Assembly: GCA_013215285.1 (NCBI GenBank)
Contig: JABSRD010000006.1
Location: forward strand, 62,001 to 126,000
Direction: 5' to 3'
Source of the DNA: Candidatus Nitrosopumilus sp.
GTDB taxonomy: Archaea > Thermoproteota > Nitrososphaeria > Nitrososphaerales > Nitrosopumilaceae
DNA length: 64,000 bases
Under the pieces are notes generated by a model. It had not been told where the DNA came from. It ran no database searches and worked only from the letters and a program-made list of their open reading frames with translations. Below, piece after piece: positions 1 to 7,859 of this stretch (the first letter of the stretch is position 1; every line of letters starts with the position of its first letter). The position numbers and the translations under genes are program-made.

Positions 1-1515
1 ATAATAATCACTATGATTTTTGAAGATCTTGAATTGATTACCTTCTTTAACCAGTTCAAAACAATCTTCTTTTAAACATAACATTTCAGTTGATTGTTCT
101 ACCATTGTTTTTTTGTTCTGATCGGTTGGTTCAAAATTTATAAAATACGTTTTAAAATATTTAAGATTTCCACCTAGACCCTCAATCTTTTTACCTTTGG
201 CATTTTTATAACCTTTAATTACTTTTTTTAGTCGTGGATAACATACATCTGTACAAATGTTGTTTTCATTATTTGTACAAAGTATGAATCTTCTAGTTCC
301 TCCATCTTCTTTGTTTAATTCTAAAACAGCATGACCTGTAGTACCTGAGCCTGCAAAAAAATCCAATACTGTTGAATTATTTTTTGATATGAGTTTTAAA
401 ATATCATATGTAGTCCATAATGATTTTGGGTATGGAAATGTATCTTTTTTTCTTAGAATATTTCGCAACAACATAATTCCATGACTTGAAGCATCATAAC
501 GAGGATCATACCATACAGACCTAGGTTTCTTACTGGTTATGTTGAGTAGTCTACGTTTTTTAAAAATTTTATATTCATTTTTGATATGTCGTACTATCAA
601 TTCAGTATCTTTCTTTTTCAAAAATGTGTCTTTTCCCCACTTCCAAACTTTTTCATCACCTGAATTATTTATCGGAAGTAATTTGACAGAACCTTTAGTT
701 TGTATCGCATCAAGTTTGTTGGTTTTAGGATTATAATAGATCGGATAAAACATTTTTGGTCTTGTATGACGATCAGAGTTATTTCCACCTCGCATATATG
801 TCACAAGTAAGTAATTTGAAATTTCATCTTTCATATTATATGTATTAATTTCTTTATTTGTAAGATCAAAATAACCAACGTCAGAATTATTTGGGTTTAT
901 TGAATAGATCAACATATACTCATGCATTGTAGCAAAATGTGTATCGTCGTTTCTTCCTCTTGGATTGTGGACAACGGTAATTGTACTTAAACGGTTTTTC
1001 TCATCAAATATTTCATCCATTAATAATCTTAGTGTGTGTACTTCGTAATCATCAATAGAAACAATAATTTTACCTGATTTTGTAAGAAGTGTTTTTGCTA
1101 ACTTCAATCTCTTATTCATGAATGAAAGCCATTTACTATGACGAAAACCATCATCTTTATCAACAAAATTATTGTTGTATTTCCATGTCTTATTTCCTGT
1201 ATTATAGGGCGGATCAATGTAAATTACATCAATTTTATTTTTATGTGTATAACTCAAAACTGAAAGAGTATGATAATTATCGCCTTCAATTAAAATATTA
1301 TTTGGTTTTGATATATCCTCAATTCCATTTTTTGTAACATCTTTTAGAACAGGCAGTTTTTCCTGTATTTCTTCTTCAAAAACCTCTTTGGTTCTTTCCT
1401 CATCCCAGATTATACCGTATTTTTTTCTTTTTTCTAATTTTTTGATCTCTTTAATTAATTCAGTTTGTGACCAACTGGAATAATCAATTTTTTTTGGTTT
1501 ACCATTAACTACCAT
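1..1515 (-). CDS. Type III restriction-modification Mod-like adenine DNA methyltransferase, 3' end cut by window edge
   Basis: I translated this minus-strand frame from ATG at 1515; it stays open for 505 codons and runs off the window, so the C-terminus is missing. Motif IV DPPY is at residues 101-104, preceded by the IEGDNYHTL segment typical of type III Mod proteins. The SAM-binding FAGSGTT motif comes much later, near residue 386. Motif IV before motif I is the beta-class order of type III Mod subunits. The likely role is N6-adenine methylation for a restriction system; the Res subunit would lie beyond the left edge. A ribbon-helix-helix-like gene starts the same unit 6 bases upstream. Confidence 0.88.
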   Translation of the reverse strand, partial: MVVNGKPKKIDYSSWSQTELIKEIKKLEKRKKYGIIWDEERTKEVFEEEIQEKLPVLKDVTKNGIEDISKPNNILIEGDNYHTLSVLSYTHKNKIDVIYIDPPYNTGNKTWKYNNNFVDKDDGFRHSKWLSFMNKRLKLAKTLLTKSGKIIVSIDDYEVHTLRLLMDEIFDEKNRLSTITVVHNPRGRNDDTHFATMHEYMLIYSINPNNSDVGYFDLTNKEINTYNMKDEISNYLLVTYMRGGNNSDRHTRPKMFYPIYYNPKTNKLDAIQTKGSVKLLPINNSGDEKVWKWGKDTFLKKKDTELIVRHIKNEYKIFKKRRLLNITSKKPRSVWYDPRYDASSHGIMLLRNILRKKDTFPYPKSLWTTYDILKLISKNNSTVLDFFAGSGTTGHAVLELNKEDGGTRRFILCTNNENNICTDVCYPRLKKVIKGYKNAKGKKIEGLGGNLKYFKTYFINFEPTDQNKKTMVEQSTEMLCLKEDCFELVKEGNQFKIFKNHSDYY

Positions 1516-1521
1516 GAATAA

Positions 1522-1695
1522 TCACTTTGATTTTTTATACTCCTTTTTGATTGGATTATTTTTCATGTAATCGTGCATGGCAAATTCTAATTCAGTATTG
1601 GCATTTCTGGTATTGCCATGCTTTTTTAATGCATATCCCTGAAAATCTTCCCAAATATTTTCATCCAAAGTCAGACTAGTTTTTTTCCGTGTCAT
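1522..1695 (-). CDS. Small ribbon-helix-helix-like protein (57 aa) upstream of the methyltransferase
   Basis: ATG at 1695, TGA at 1522-1524, 6 bases before the methyltransferase start, so the two are probably one transcript. The N-terminus (RKKTSLTLDENIWEDF) has the basic beta-strand and first-helix pattern of CopG/Arc-type ribbon-helix-helix proteins, followed by a second helix and a lysine-rich tail. It could be a transcriptional autoregulator of the methyltransferase or an antitoxin-like protein; no toxin partner is visible. It is too small to assign with certainty. Confidence 0.6.
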   Translation of the reverse strand: MTRKKTSLTLDENIWEDFQGYALKKHGNTRNANTELEFAMHDYMKNNPIKKEYKKSK

Positions 1696-1698
1696 TGT

Positions 1699-1783
1699 TC
1701 ATATATAAGGGTACCTGTATATAAAGATACCTATATGGTTATGAATAGATAATCTTTTATAGATATACAGTTATCTATACAAT
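1699..1783. promoter_or_regulatory. Divergent promoter/operator region with repeated TACCTATAT-type motifs
   Basis: The region between the methyltransferase unit (minus) and the transposase-like gene (plus) contains a TACCTGTATA / TACCTATAT pair around 1712-1735 and a CTGTATA (1715-1721) / TATACAG (1764-1770) inverted pair. TTTTATAG near 1755-1762 is a reasonable TATA box for the plus-strand gene. Repeated short sites would suit binding by the ribbon-helix-helix-like product, but that is inference. Confidence 0.35.
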
Positions 1784-3140
1784 ATAAATAGAAAACAGAA
1801 AGCAACCCAAATCTTCTCAAAGACAAATTCGATTAGAAAAATTACAAACAATCACTATGTTGTTGAATCTCAAAATTCAAACCAAAAATATAATGTACAA
1901 AAATTAAAGGATACTAATGTATGGACTTGTGAATGTGGAGATTTTCATTACAGATTAAGAACCCAAGACAACAAACACTGTAAACACATTCTAAGCTGTA
2001 TAATTCTAAAAGAGAATATCATCACTGAAAATAGAATTGAGAGAACGGAAAATCCTCAAGTTTGTCCTAAATGTAATTCCACTACAATAGTAAAGCGTGG
2101 GTTTAGAAAGCTCAAGAATGGAACAAAACGACAAAAATATTCATGTAAGCAATGCAATTACAAATTCATTTTAGGCGAGAACGGATTTTCCAAAGTTTCA
2201 TCTGATCCTAAAATTATTTCTGAATCAATTAATCTAGTTATGAATGGAATGTCTTACAGAGCAATTTCAAGACACATTGAATCAACACATGATATTACAA
2301 TAACTCATGTGTCTGTGAATAATTGGGTGAAAAAATATACATACATCATCAAGAATTACGTTGAATCATTTTATCCACAAGTAAGTGATGTATGGTCACT
2401 TGATGAAATGGTATTAAATGTAAAAAACACAAAGAAAACTGGAAAGGGTTTTCATGATTGGTTATGGAGTATTATTGATCCTAAAACTAGATTCTTGATA
2501 GCCACAGAAGTATCTAAAAGACGTGAGATAAAAGATGCAAGAAAAATTATTGCAAGTGGTAAGAAACTAATCTCACAAAATCCAAACTATGTGTTAACTG
2601 ATTGTCTCAATTCATACCAAGAAGCAATAAGAAAAGAATTTGAAAATAGAACTGCACATGTAAAAACCAAGTCACTAAAAGATGGATTTGTGAATAGACC
2701 TATAGAGAGATACCATAACGAAATCAGAGAAAGACTCAAAGCTAGACGTGGATTAGGAAATGATGAGTCTGCTCAAACATTCTCAGAATTATTAAAAATC
2801 AATCATAACTTTGTAAAACCACATCAAGGATTAGATGGACAAACATCAGCTCAAGCTGCAAATATTGATCTAAATCTTGGTCAAGACAAATATCTGGATT
2901 TGATAAAACAAGCTGGAGCTAAACCAAACTTTGTAAACAATCTTGGTAAAAGAATCAACAAAGTAACAATAGTTAATGAGGGTGATTCAATCAAAGTAAC
3001 TCCTAAAACATGGATTGACAAACATATTTGGCGAGAGATAAATGATATTCTAAAACTACATGAGTTTGGTTGGTTGTCTAATGGAAAAGATAGTTGTTGG
3101 CTCAAGCTGATCTCTTGATTTTTTAATTAGGTACTTTATA
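1720..3140 (+). mobile_element. Candidate insertion sequence with imperfect terminal inverted repeats
   Basis: The transposase-like gene is flanked by TATAAAGATACCTA (1720-1733) and, inverted on the right, TAGGTACTTTATA (3128-3140). These match as inverted repeats except for one extra A on the left. No target-site duplication is evident outside them. In AT-rich DNA such a match may be chance, so the element boundaries are tentative. Confidence 0.35.
1784..3118 (+). CDS. Transposase-like protein: SWIM zinc finger, zinc ribbon, IS6-like DDE domain; no canonical start codon
   Basis: The open frame begins after TAG at 1760-1762 and has no ATG, GTG or TTG until 2240; the likely N-terminus is ATA at 1784 (444 codons). 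In order: a SWIM motif, CxCG...CKH (residues 49-68), an IS1/IS6-type zinc ribbon CPKC...CKQC (94-124), a helix-turn-helix-like segment (about 150-185), and an RNase H-fold DDE domain with D207 (SLDEM), D273 (VLTDC) and probably E308 (NRPIERYHNEI), the IS6/IS240 pattern. It would bind and transpose DNA ends. The part upstream of 2240 is clearly coding by its zinc motifs, so the gene is either started from ATA or has lost its start. It could also be a decayed or domesticated transposase. Confidence 0.75.
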   Translation: MNRKQKATQIFSKTNSIRKITNNHYVVESQNSNQKYNVQKLKDTNVWTCECGDFHYRLRTQDNKHCKHILSCIILKENIITENRIERTENPQVCPKCNSTTIVKRGFRKLKNGTKRQKYSCKQCNYKFILGENGFSKVSSDPKIISESINLVMNGMSYRAISRHIESTHDITITHVSVNNWVKKYTYIIKNYVESFYPQVSDVWSLDEMVLNVKNTKKTGKGFHDWLWSIIDPKTRFLIATEVSKRREIKDARKIIASGKKLISQNPNYVLTDCLNSYQEAIRKEFENRTAHVKTKSLKDGFVNRPIERYHNEIRERLKARRGLGNDESAQTFSELLKINHNFVKPHQGLDGQTSAQAANIDLNLGQDKYLDLIKQAGAKPNFVNNLGKRINKVTIVNEGDSIKVTPKTWIDKHIWREINDILKLHEFGWLSNGKDSCWLKLIS

Positions 3141-3147
3141 TTATTTC

Positions 3148-3366
3148 ATGCCAGATAATTTTGCAATTTATCATAATAGCAGAACAGACATTAAAATACA
3201 CAATATTTGTTGTTCTGCATTTGACAAAAGAGATCCTAACACAATAAATGAAGAATGGCATACTACACCAGACCTTCAAACTGCCACAGATATAGCTAGA
3301 ACACTAAGTAGAGAACATGGTCTACATTTTAGAAATTGTAAACGGTGCAAGCCTTCAAGCACCTAA
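3148..3366 (+). CDS. Small cysteine/histidine-containing protein (72 aa), unknown
   Basis: ATG at 3148, 29 bases after the transposase-like gene and just outside the candidate right end. The sequence has an IHNICC segment in the N-terminal half and NCKRCKP near the C-terminus, separated by a helix, which suggests one small zinc-binding fold. No enzyme motif is seen. It may be cargo or an unrelated host gene. Confidence 0.5.
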   Translation: MPDNFAIYHNSRTDIKIHNICCSAFDKRDPNTINEEWHTTPDLQTATDIARTLSREHGLHFRNCKRCKPSST

Positions 3367-3655
3367 CTCAACACAAAAAGTCTCTAATTTAACGGTCTAT
3401 TGAAAAGCTCCTGAGATTTAACAGTGCAAGATCTATAGTGCAAGTGATTATAACTTAACAGAACCCTTAATATATTCATCAACCTAACAAAACATTAACT
3501 ATCTAACACTACACAGCACAAATCAACTAACCGCAGATTACACAGAACCCCTAAAACATAAGGTCACCAAACTTTACACTAGAAAATAGGTCACTGTAAT
3601 TTGATAGAACCTTAAAAACAGTAAATAAAATAATCCCTAGAACGAGAGATTAAGT
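3367..3655. other. Gene-free stretch rich in A and C on the plus strand, with short degenerate repeats
   Basis: No convincing gene on either strand. The plus strand is poor in G. It carries AGTGCAAG twice (3423-3430, 3437-3444), an AGAACC core three times followed by CTTA or CCTA (near 3460, 3544 and 3606), and AGGTCAC twice (3561-3567 and near 3588-3594). Spacing is irregular and the copies are degenerate, so this is not a CRISPR array. It may be a non-coding RNA, a decayed gene or mobile-element debris. Confidence 0.5.
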
Positions 3656-4210
3656 TTAATTTTCTTTCCATTTGATTGAACAGCCAATTGATGGGTCAAA
3701 ATCTTTTTCAATTTTTTCACTGGACAATAATTTTTGTATGTTGTTAATCATTGTCTTTTCGGTAACTGTATCATCTGGTTTCATAGCATTGTCAATTTTA
3801 CCATGAAAAATTAACTGTTTTTGACTATTAAACAAGAATGGATCTGGTGTACACATAGCACCATATTTTTTTGCAATTTCTTGTGTTTCATCTACGAGAT
3901 AATCAAATCCAAATCCTTTTTCTTTTGCTGTCTGTTTCATAGCATCAAAACTGTCTTCAGGATAATCTGTGGAATCATTACTATTGATTCCTATAATGGC
4001 AATATCTTTTCCAAATTTTTCATATAACTCATTTAATGAATCTACTTTTGCTTTAACATATGGACAGTGATTACACATGAAAATCACCAAAATTCCTTTG
4101 TAGTTACTATAATCATTTAACGAATGTTTCTTGTCATCAATTCCTAATAGTTCAAAATTTGGTGCAATGTCATTTACTTTTAATTTAATTTGTGATTCTA
4201 AAAGTACCAT
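3656..4210 (-). CDS. Thioredoxin-like redoxin (AhpC/TSA-type) with CNHC motif
   Basis: 184 aa with a thioredoxin fold. A redoxin N-terminus (NDIAPNFELLG) is followed by CNHCPYV with cysteines at 46 and 49, an active-site pair as in bacterial thioredoxin-family peroxiredoxin-like proteins, then GINSND and a C-terminal beta-strand (FHGKIDNA). There is no signal peptide, so it is probably cytoplasmic. The likely role is thiol-disulfide exchange or peroxide defence; the substrate is unknown. It stands alone on the minus strand. Confidence 0.82.
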   Translation of the reverse strand: MVLLESQIKLKVNDIAPNFELLGIDDKKHSLNDYSNYKGILVIFMCNHCPYVKAKVDSLNELYEKFGKDIAIIGINSNDSTDYPEDSFDAMKQTAKEKGFGFDYLVDETQEIAKKYGAMCTPDPFLFNSQKQLIFHGKIDNAMKPDDTVTEKTMINNIQKLLSSEKIEKDFDPSIGCSIKWKEN

Positions 4211-4290
4211 GGAAAAGTAATCTTACATTCAAATAAAATCCTTGTCAAGAAGACAACAATTAAAATCCACACATTAATCATTCTTCATGT

Positions 4291-4364
4291 GGGCCGGTAG
4301 TATAGCCTGGTAGTATACCCGCCTTGCACGCGGGGGGTCACGGATTCGAATTCCGTCCGGTCCA
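4291..4364 (+). tRNA. tRNA-Ala (anticodon UGC)
   Basis: The cloverleaf folds with a 7-bp acceptor (GGGCCGG with CCGGTCC) that includes the G3-U70 wobble, the alanine identity element, and discriminator A. The anticodon stem CCCGC/GCGGG encloses loop CTTGCAC, giving UGC. The T arm carries TTCGAAT. No intron, and the CCA end is not encoded. Confidence 0.96.
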
Positions 4365-4441
4365 CTTTCTAACTCAATCGATCTATGTTGAAATTCAGAC
4401 TGCTGGATGGATTTAAATAGGATAAGTTTCCGTTTTGAATT

Positions 4442-4546
4442 ATGACAAGCGCAGCAGATGGATGGCCAGTATTTATTCCACTCATTGTAGGTCTAGCTCC
4501 AGGTTTAATTTACTGGATTGCTCTTACCGCAAAGAAAACAAAATAA
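4442..4546 (+). CDS. Micro membrane protein (34 aa)
   Basis: ATG at 4442, TAA at 4544-4546. A short polar N-terminus (TSAADGW) is followed by one hydrophobic helix (about residues 9-28) and a lysine-rich tail, as in a single-pass membrane micropeptide with its C-terminus inside. It sits alone between tRNA-Ala and the secreted-protein gene. A purine-rich, TATA-like TTTAAATAGG lies about 25 bases upstream of the ATG, consistent with a leaderless transcript. Function unknown; it could be an accessory subunit of a membrane complex. Confidence 0.55.
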   Translation: MTSAADGWPVFIPLIVGLAPGLIYWIALTAKKTK

Positions 4547-4678
4547 ATTTTATATCTATTTTTAATTTCTTTTTATTATCTACTACGGTTAGTGTAAACT
4601 AGGTTAAACGTTGTTACCTTTTTTGTTCACTATATGATATGTTACCTGAGATTAATCATAATTCTCAAAGAAATCTAT

Positions 4679-5749
4679 ATGTTGAAAATCATTTCTAGTG
4701 TATTTTTAATTTTACTTTTAATCCCATTCTCACAAGCATTTTCTGTAGAATCTACAGATAATCCTTCAACATTATCTGTATCTCTTAGCAATGATACTCC
4801 TTTTGTCTATCAGGATTCAGATGGATACACTGTTGTAGTTGGTATAATTGAAAATAATAATTCTTTAACCTCTATAGATAATGTTAGAATTCAAGTAAGC
4901 TTTTTTGATGATTTTGACTCTCATCCGTTAGAAGTTGTAGTGGGCAATTCCACTTTACAAGTAATTCCATCTGATGGGAAATCTCCATATGTCATTCGTT
5001 CTCAAACTCCTAATCCTGATATAACTAAGGCATCTGTTTCACCAAAAATTACCTTTGATTCCTCAGGTGGAAAAGAAACAGGGCTCGTAGTATATTCAAG
5101 CGAAGTATCTTGGGATGACTCATTTAGATTTTCAGGAGTTTTACAAAATAGCGGTGCCCCAAATTCCAATACAAATGTCTACCTGGCTTTCTATGATAGC
5201 TTTGAACCTCCTAGAATTCTTAGTGTGTCAACAATTGAACTTGGTAATGTAGAATCCAATACCGAAGTTACTTTTGAGATTAACGAAAAAATTAACGTGA
5301 ATTCTAAAGGATTTTTAATATTTGCAGAATCTAATGTTTTCAATTCCAATGTAGTTGATATAACACTCCCTTCCCAACAGTCTTTAACAAAATTAGTTAC
5401 TATATCTGATGTTGCTGTAAAGGATTCTTTTGGAAATAATCTTTCTGAAATAGAACTTGGTTCTATAGTGAATATAGAAAGTAAAACCTGGGTACAATTT
5501 GCAGCAGATCAACCTACTAACGAAACCCCATACACATACTATGTACAAATCAAAGAATCTGGAAAACTCCCATATGTTGAATATATTGGAACATATGATG
5601 GTAGATTTATCGGAACTGGACTTCAATCTCAAACTATAGACTGGATTCCAAAAAATAGTGGATTGTTTTTCATTGAGACATTTGTGTGGGATAGAAATAA
5701 TGTTCCAATTTCTGACAAGGGACAATTTGTTCTAATTCACGTAAAATAA
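4679..5749 (+). CDS. Secreted or surface-anchored beta-rich protein (356 aa)
   Basis: I prefer ATG at 4679 over the upstream start at 4634 because it opens directly on a signal peptide: MLKIISSVFLILLLIPF, then SQAFS. The mature chain is rich in Ser, Thr, Asn and Asp and appears as repeated beta-sandwich segments (for example NNNSLTSIDNVRIQVSFFDD and NSGAPNSNTNVYLAFYD), resembling CARDB or Ig-like modules. There is no C-terminal membrane anchor. It is likely exported and cell-surface associated; ligand unknown. Confidence 0.75.
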   Translation: MLKIISSVFLILLLIPFSQAFSVESTDNPSTLSVSLSNDTPFVYQDSDGYTVVVGIIENNNSLTSIDNVRIQVSFFDDFDSHPLEVVVGNSTLQVIPSDGKSPYVIRSQTPNPDITKASVSPKITFDSSGGKETGLVVYSSEVSWDDSFRFSGVLQNSGAPNSNTNVYLAFYDSFEPPRILSVSTIELGNVESNTEVTFEINEKINVNSKGFLIFAESNVFNSNVVDITLPSQQSLTKLVTISDVAVKDSFGNNLSEIELGSIVNIESKTWVQFAADQPTNETPYTYYVQIKESGKLPYVEYIGTYDGRFIGTGLQSQTIDWIPKNSGLFFIETFVWDRNNVPISDKGQFVLIHVK

Positions 5750-5782
5750 TAGATTTATTTTCAAAGAAATTCATACATTTGC

Positions 5783-6259
5783 ATGTCTAAATTTTCTCTT
5801 GTTGCAATGGGTGGTACATTTGATATAATTCATAGAGGTCATCTGACTTTACTTTCAAATGCATTTTCAATATCTGATAAAATAATTATTGGATTAACTA
5901 GTGATGAATTTGCTCAAAAAAAGGGAAAATTCACAATCAACAAATATGACGAGCGACTTGAAAATTTAATAGAAATGATTTTGATAGAATTTCCAAATTC
6001 TTCATTTCAAATCAGCAAATTAGATAATGATTTTGGACCTGCTGTTTTGGAAAAAGGAGTTGAAGCTTTAGTAGTTAGTGATGAGACAAGTAATCAGGGT
6101 ATTATTCTGAATCAACTTAGAGTCGAAAGGAAATTATCCCCTGTTCAAATAATAACTGTTCCAATGTTTTTAGCAAAAGATGGCACTAGAATTTCCACTT
6201 CTAGAATTAAAAATTCTGAAATTGATATAGATGGAAATGTATTATCAATTGACAAGTAG
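5783..6259 (+). CDS. coaD: Phosphopantetheine adenylyltransferase, archaeal type
   Basis: 158 aa of the nucleotidyltransferase superfamily. The GGTFDIIHRGH motif (residues 10-20) contains the HxGH signature, and ISTSRIK near the C-terminus is the ISSTxIR-type motif. This family transfers AMP from ATP to 4'-phosphopantetheine to make dephospho-CoA, the penultimate step of CoA synthesis. Length fits the archaeal family. It follows the secreted protein by 33 bases with an AT-rich spacer, so it may have its own promoter. Confidence 0.92.
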   Translation: MSKFSLVAMGGTFDIIHRGHLTLLSNAFSISDKIIIGLTSDEFAQKKGKFTINKYDERLENLIEMILIEFPNSSFQISKLDNDFGPAVLEKGVEALVVSDETSNQGIILNQLRVERKLSPVQIITVPMFLAKDGTRISTSRIKNSEIDIDGNVLSIDK

Positions 6260-6311
6260 CTTGTAGAACTTTGAGTAATTGGAATAAAACAAAATTCTAG
6301 GATTAAATTTC

Positions 6312-6641
6312 ATGACCATCATCAATCACATGATGAAAAAAATAGATACTGATGTTTCAAATTTGAAGCAAGGATTACACCCACAAAATCTTTCATATTG
6401 GTATGAAAAAATTATTAAAGAAACAATTGAAATGGCTCCCCCTTGGCTTCAAGACAAAATCAAAGTTCATCAAGATCCTATTCTTACAATGAAATTTAAT
6501 CTAGATATTTCAAAACGTGCTGTTAGATACTTTATGATTACAGTTGAAAATAATTTAGATGCTATGCCATATTCTACGAGGCTTTATTTTCTTAAAGTTC
6601 AAGAAGTGATGGCTACTGAAATGGATAAATCGTTAGTTTAG
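6312..6641 (+). CDS. Conserved-looking hypothetical protein (109 aa)
   Basis: ATG at 6312; an alternative in-frame ATG lies six codons in. The protein is mostly helical and amphipathic, soluble, with a central IIKETIEMAPPWLQDKI segment. No cysteines, no membrane helix and no known catalytic motif. It lies between coaD and the zinc-finger protein on the same strand. I do not recognise the family. Confidence 0.6.
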   Translation: MTIINHMMKKIDTDVSNLKQGLHPQNLSYWYEKIIKETIEMAPPWLQDKIKVHQDPILTMKFNLDISKRAVRYFMITVENNLDAMPYSTRLYFLKVQEVMATEMDKSLV

Positions 6642-6713
6642 TGATTTTTTTAATTCTAGGCACAAAATAAAGCTCAAGGTATCTATAATCAATTGAACTC
6701 AAATTCGCTATCA

Positions 6714-7430
6714 ATGGACCTTTACAAAACAAAGTATTCAGATGGCAAGACCGATGGAAGAAATGCAAGACGGGAAAATGAATCACATCGGTCTTATCGA
6801 AACTCTGGTGATAACAGACATTCAAGAGATGGCGATAGAGAATCTACAACTGTAACTTGTTCTGATTGTGGAAATCAATGTACAGTTCCATTTGTTCCAA
6901 GAAATGACAAACCAGTTTACTGTAGTGATTGTTTCAGACAACACAAACCAGATGATTCAAGAGATGATAGAGGTTCAAGATATTCAAGAGACGATAGAGG
7001 TTCAAGATATTCAAGAGACGATAGAGGTTCAAGATCATCTTATGGACGAGAATCAAGTAGAGATAATTCTAGATCTAGAAAACCAAAAAATGACAAATTC
7101 CTAAGAAAACAAGAAAGTTTCTTTTCTAATGGTTCAGACAAATTTTATGAAACAATAAAAGAAAAATTATTTGAAATTTTAGGCGGAAAGACTTGTTCTA
7201 ATTGTGGATTTAAAGATGAAAGGGCTTTAGGAATTAGTCCTGTGTTTGATGATGCTTCTTTTGATAACAATGGGCGTGGAGGGGCACTTGGAAAATATAT
7301 CTCAGCACCTGAACTTGCTCGTGAAGAACTAAAGGTATTGTGCTTAAACTGTAATCAAATAAGGGAACCTGCATCAAAACCAAAAGAAACTAGTTCAAAT
7401 CCAAAAAAGAGTAAATATTTTCCAAGATGA
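6714..7430 (+). CDS. Two-zinc-module protein with Arg/Asp/Gly-rich repeat linker
   Basis: Start taken at ATG 6714 (MDLYKTKYSDGK); an upstream ATG at 6693 adds seven unlikely residues. After a basic, low-complexity N-terminus comes a CxxC...CxxC module (CSDCGNQ...YCSDC) like the small CxxC zinc domains of unknown role. Next are three near-identical RDDRGSRYS repeats, and then a C-terminal CSNCGF...LCLNCNQ module with the spacing of an HNH or ribbon fold. Arg/Gly/Asp linkers often bind RNA. I infer a nucleic-acid-associated protein, function unknown. Confidence 0.72.
   Translation: MDLYKTKYSDGKTDGRNARRENESHRSYRNSGDNRHSRDGDRESTTVTCSDCGNQCTVPFVPRNDKPVYCSDCFRQHKPDDSRDDRGSRYSRDDRGSRYSRDDRGSRSSYGRESSRDNSRSRKPKNDKFLRKQESFFSNGSDKFYETIKEKLFEILGGKTCSNCGFKDERALGISPVFDDASFDNNGRGGALGKYISAPELAREELKVLCLNCNQIREPASKPKETSSNPKKSKYFPR
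6957..7037 (+). repeat. 27-bp tandem repeat, about three copies, inside the zinc-module gene
   Basis: Unit begins TCAAGAGATGATAGAGG and encodes SRDDRGSRY. Copies start at 6957, 6984 and 7011 with single-base differences (GATGAT versus GACGAT); the last unit diverges after TTCAAGA. Such repeats readily change copy number. Confidence 0.85.
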
Positions 7431-7491
7431 TTAGTAGATTTACGTTTAAGAATTTATTAACACTTTAATTATAATAATTTGAAATCTAAAC

Positions 7492-7575
7492 GTGGATAGT
7501 GACCATAAATCTTTAGGAATTTCTCTTATTGCTATGTTTAGCATCGTAACACTTTGGGCTGTATTTTTTCGATAA
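7492..7575 (+). CDS. Possible membrane micropeptide (27 aa)
   Basis: GTG at 7492 to TAA at 7573-7575. The product has a polar start (DSDHKS) and one hydrophobic helix with a terminal Arg. A TATA-like AATTATAATA lies about 25 bases upstream, the spacing of a leaderless archaeal transcript. It ends 2 bases before the convergent gene's stop. Only context and composition support it. Confidence 0.4.
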   Translation: MDSDHKSLGISLIAMFSIVTLWAVFFR

Positions 7576-7577
7576 AC

Positions 7578-7859
7578 TTACCCTTTTACAATCTCTACAT
7601 CATGTTCAAGAATTTCAACGGAAACTATTTTGTGTTCTTTGTCAATCACTGACTGAATAAAATCTGCAAATTTCTCTACATTTATTTCATCTTTGAGTAA
7701 TATGCTGTGAGCTGATTTATCTTTCAATGAAATTACCAATTCATTTTTTACAACATTAAGAATTGATGTGATGTATGTCTCTTTTCCATCTTTAATAAAA
7801 ATAAGACTTGCAAATTTTTTTGCTTCATAACTATCATCACATGTTATACTGATCTTCAT
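7578..7859 (-). CDS. Small hypothetical protein (93 aa) downstream of trpS
   Basis: Starts with ATG overlapping the trpS stop by 4 bases, so it is translationally coupled to trpS. The pattern of two beta-strands, a polar segment and a C-terminal helix vaguely recalls the KEOPS subunit Pcc1, but the key residues are not clear, so I do not name it. No cysteines and no membrane helix. Confidence 0.6.
   Translation of the reverse strand: MKISITCDDSYEAKKFASLIFIKDGKETYITSILNVVKNELVISLKDKSAHSILLKDEINVEKFADFIQSVIDKEHKIVSVEILEHDVEIVKG

Noticed and set aside
539-1337. Plus-strand open frames inside the left-edge region
   Set aside because: They lie opposite the minus-strand methyltransferase frame, which is open for 505 codons and has clear DPPY and FAGSGTT motifs.
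1715-1770. CTGTATA/TATACAG inverted pair as a firm operator
   Set aside because: Seven-base arms 42 bases apart in AT-rich sequence can be chance; kept only as part of a tentative promoter entry.
3367-3655. CRISPR array
   Set aside because: Repeats are short, degenerate and irregularly spaced, with no leader or cas genes nearby.
6868-7104. 78-aa plus frame rich in Gln/Glu repeats
   Set aside because: It is an out-of-frame reading of the RDDRGSRYS repeat region of the zinc-module gene.
7578-7859. KEOPS subunit Pcc1
   Set aside because: Size and strand/helix order are loosely similar, but diagnostic residues are not visible, so I left it unnamed.
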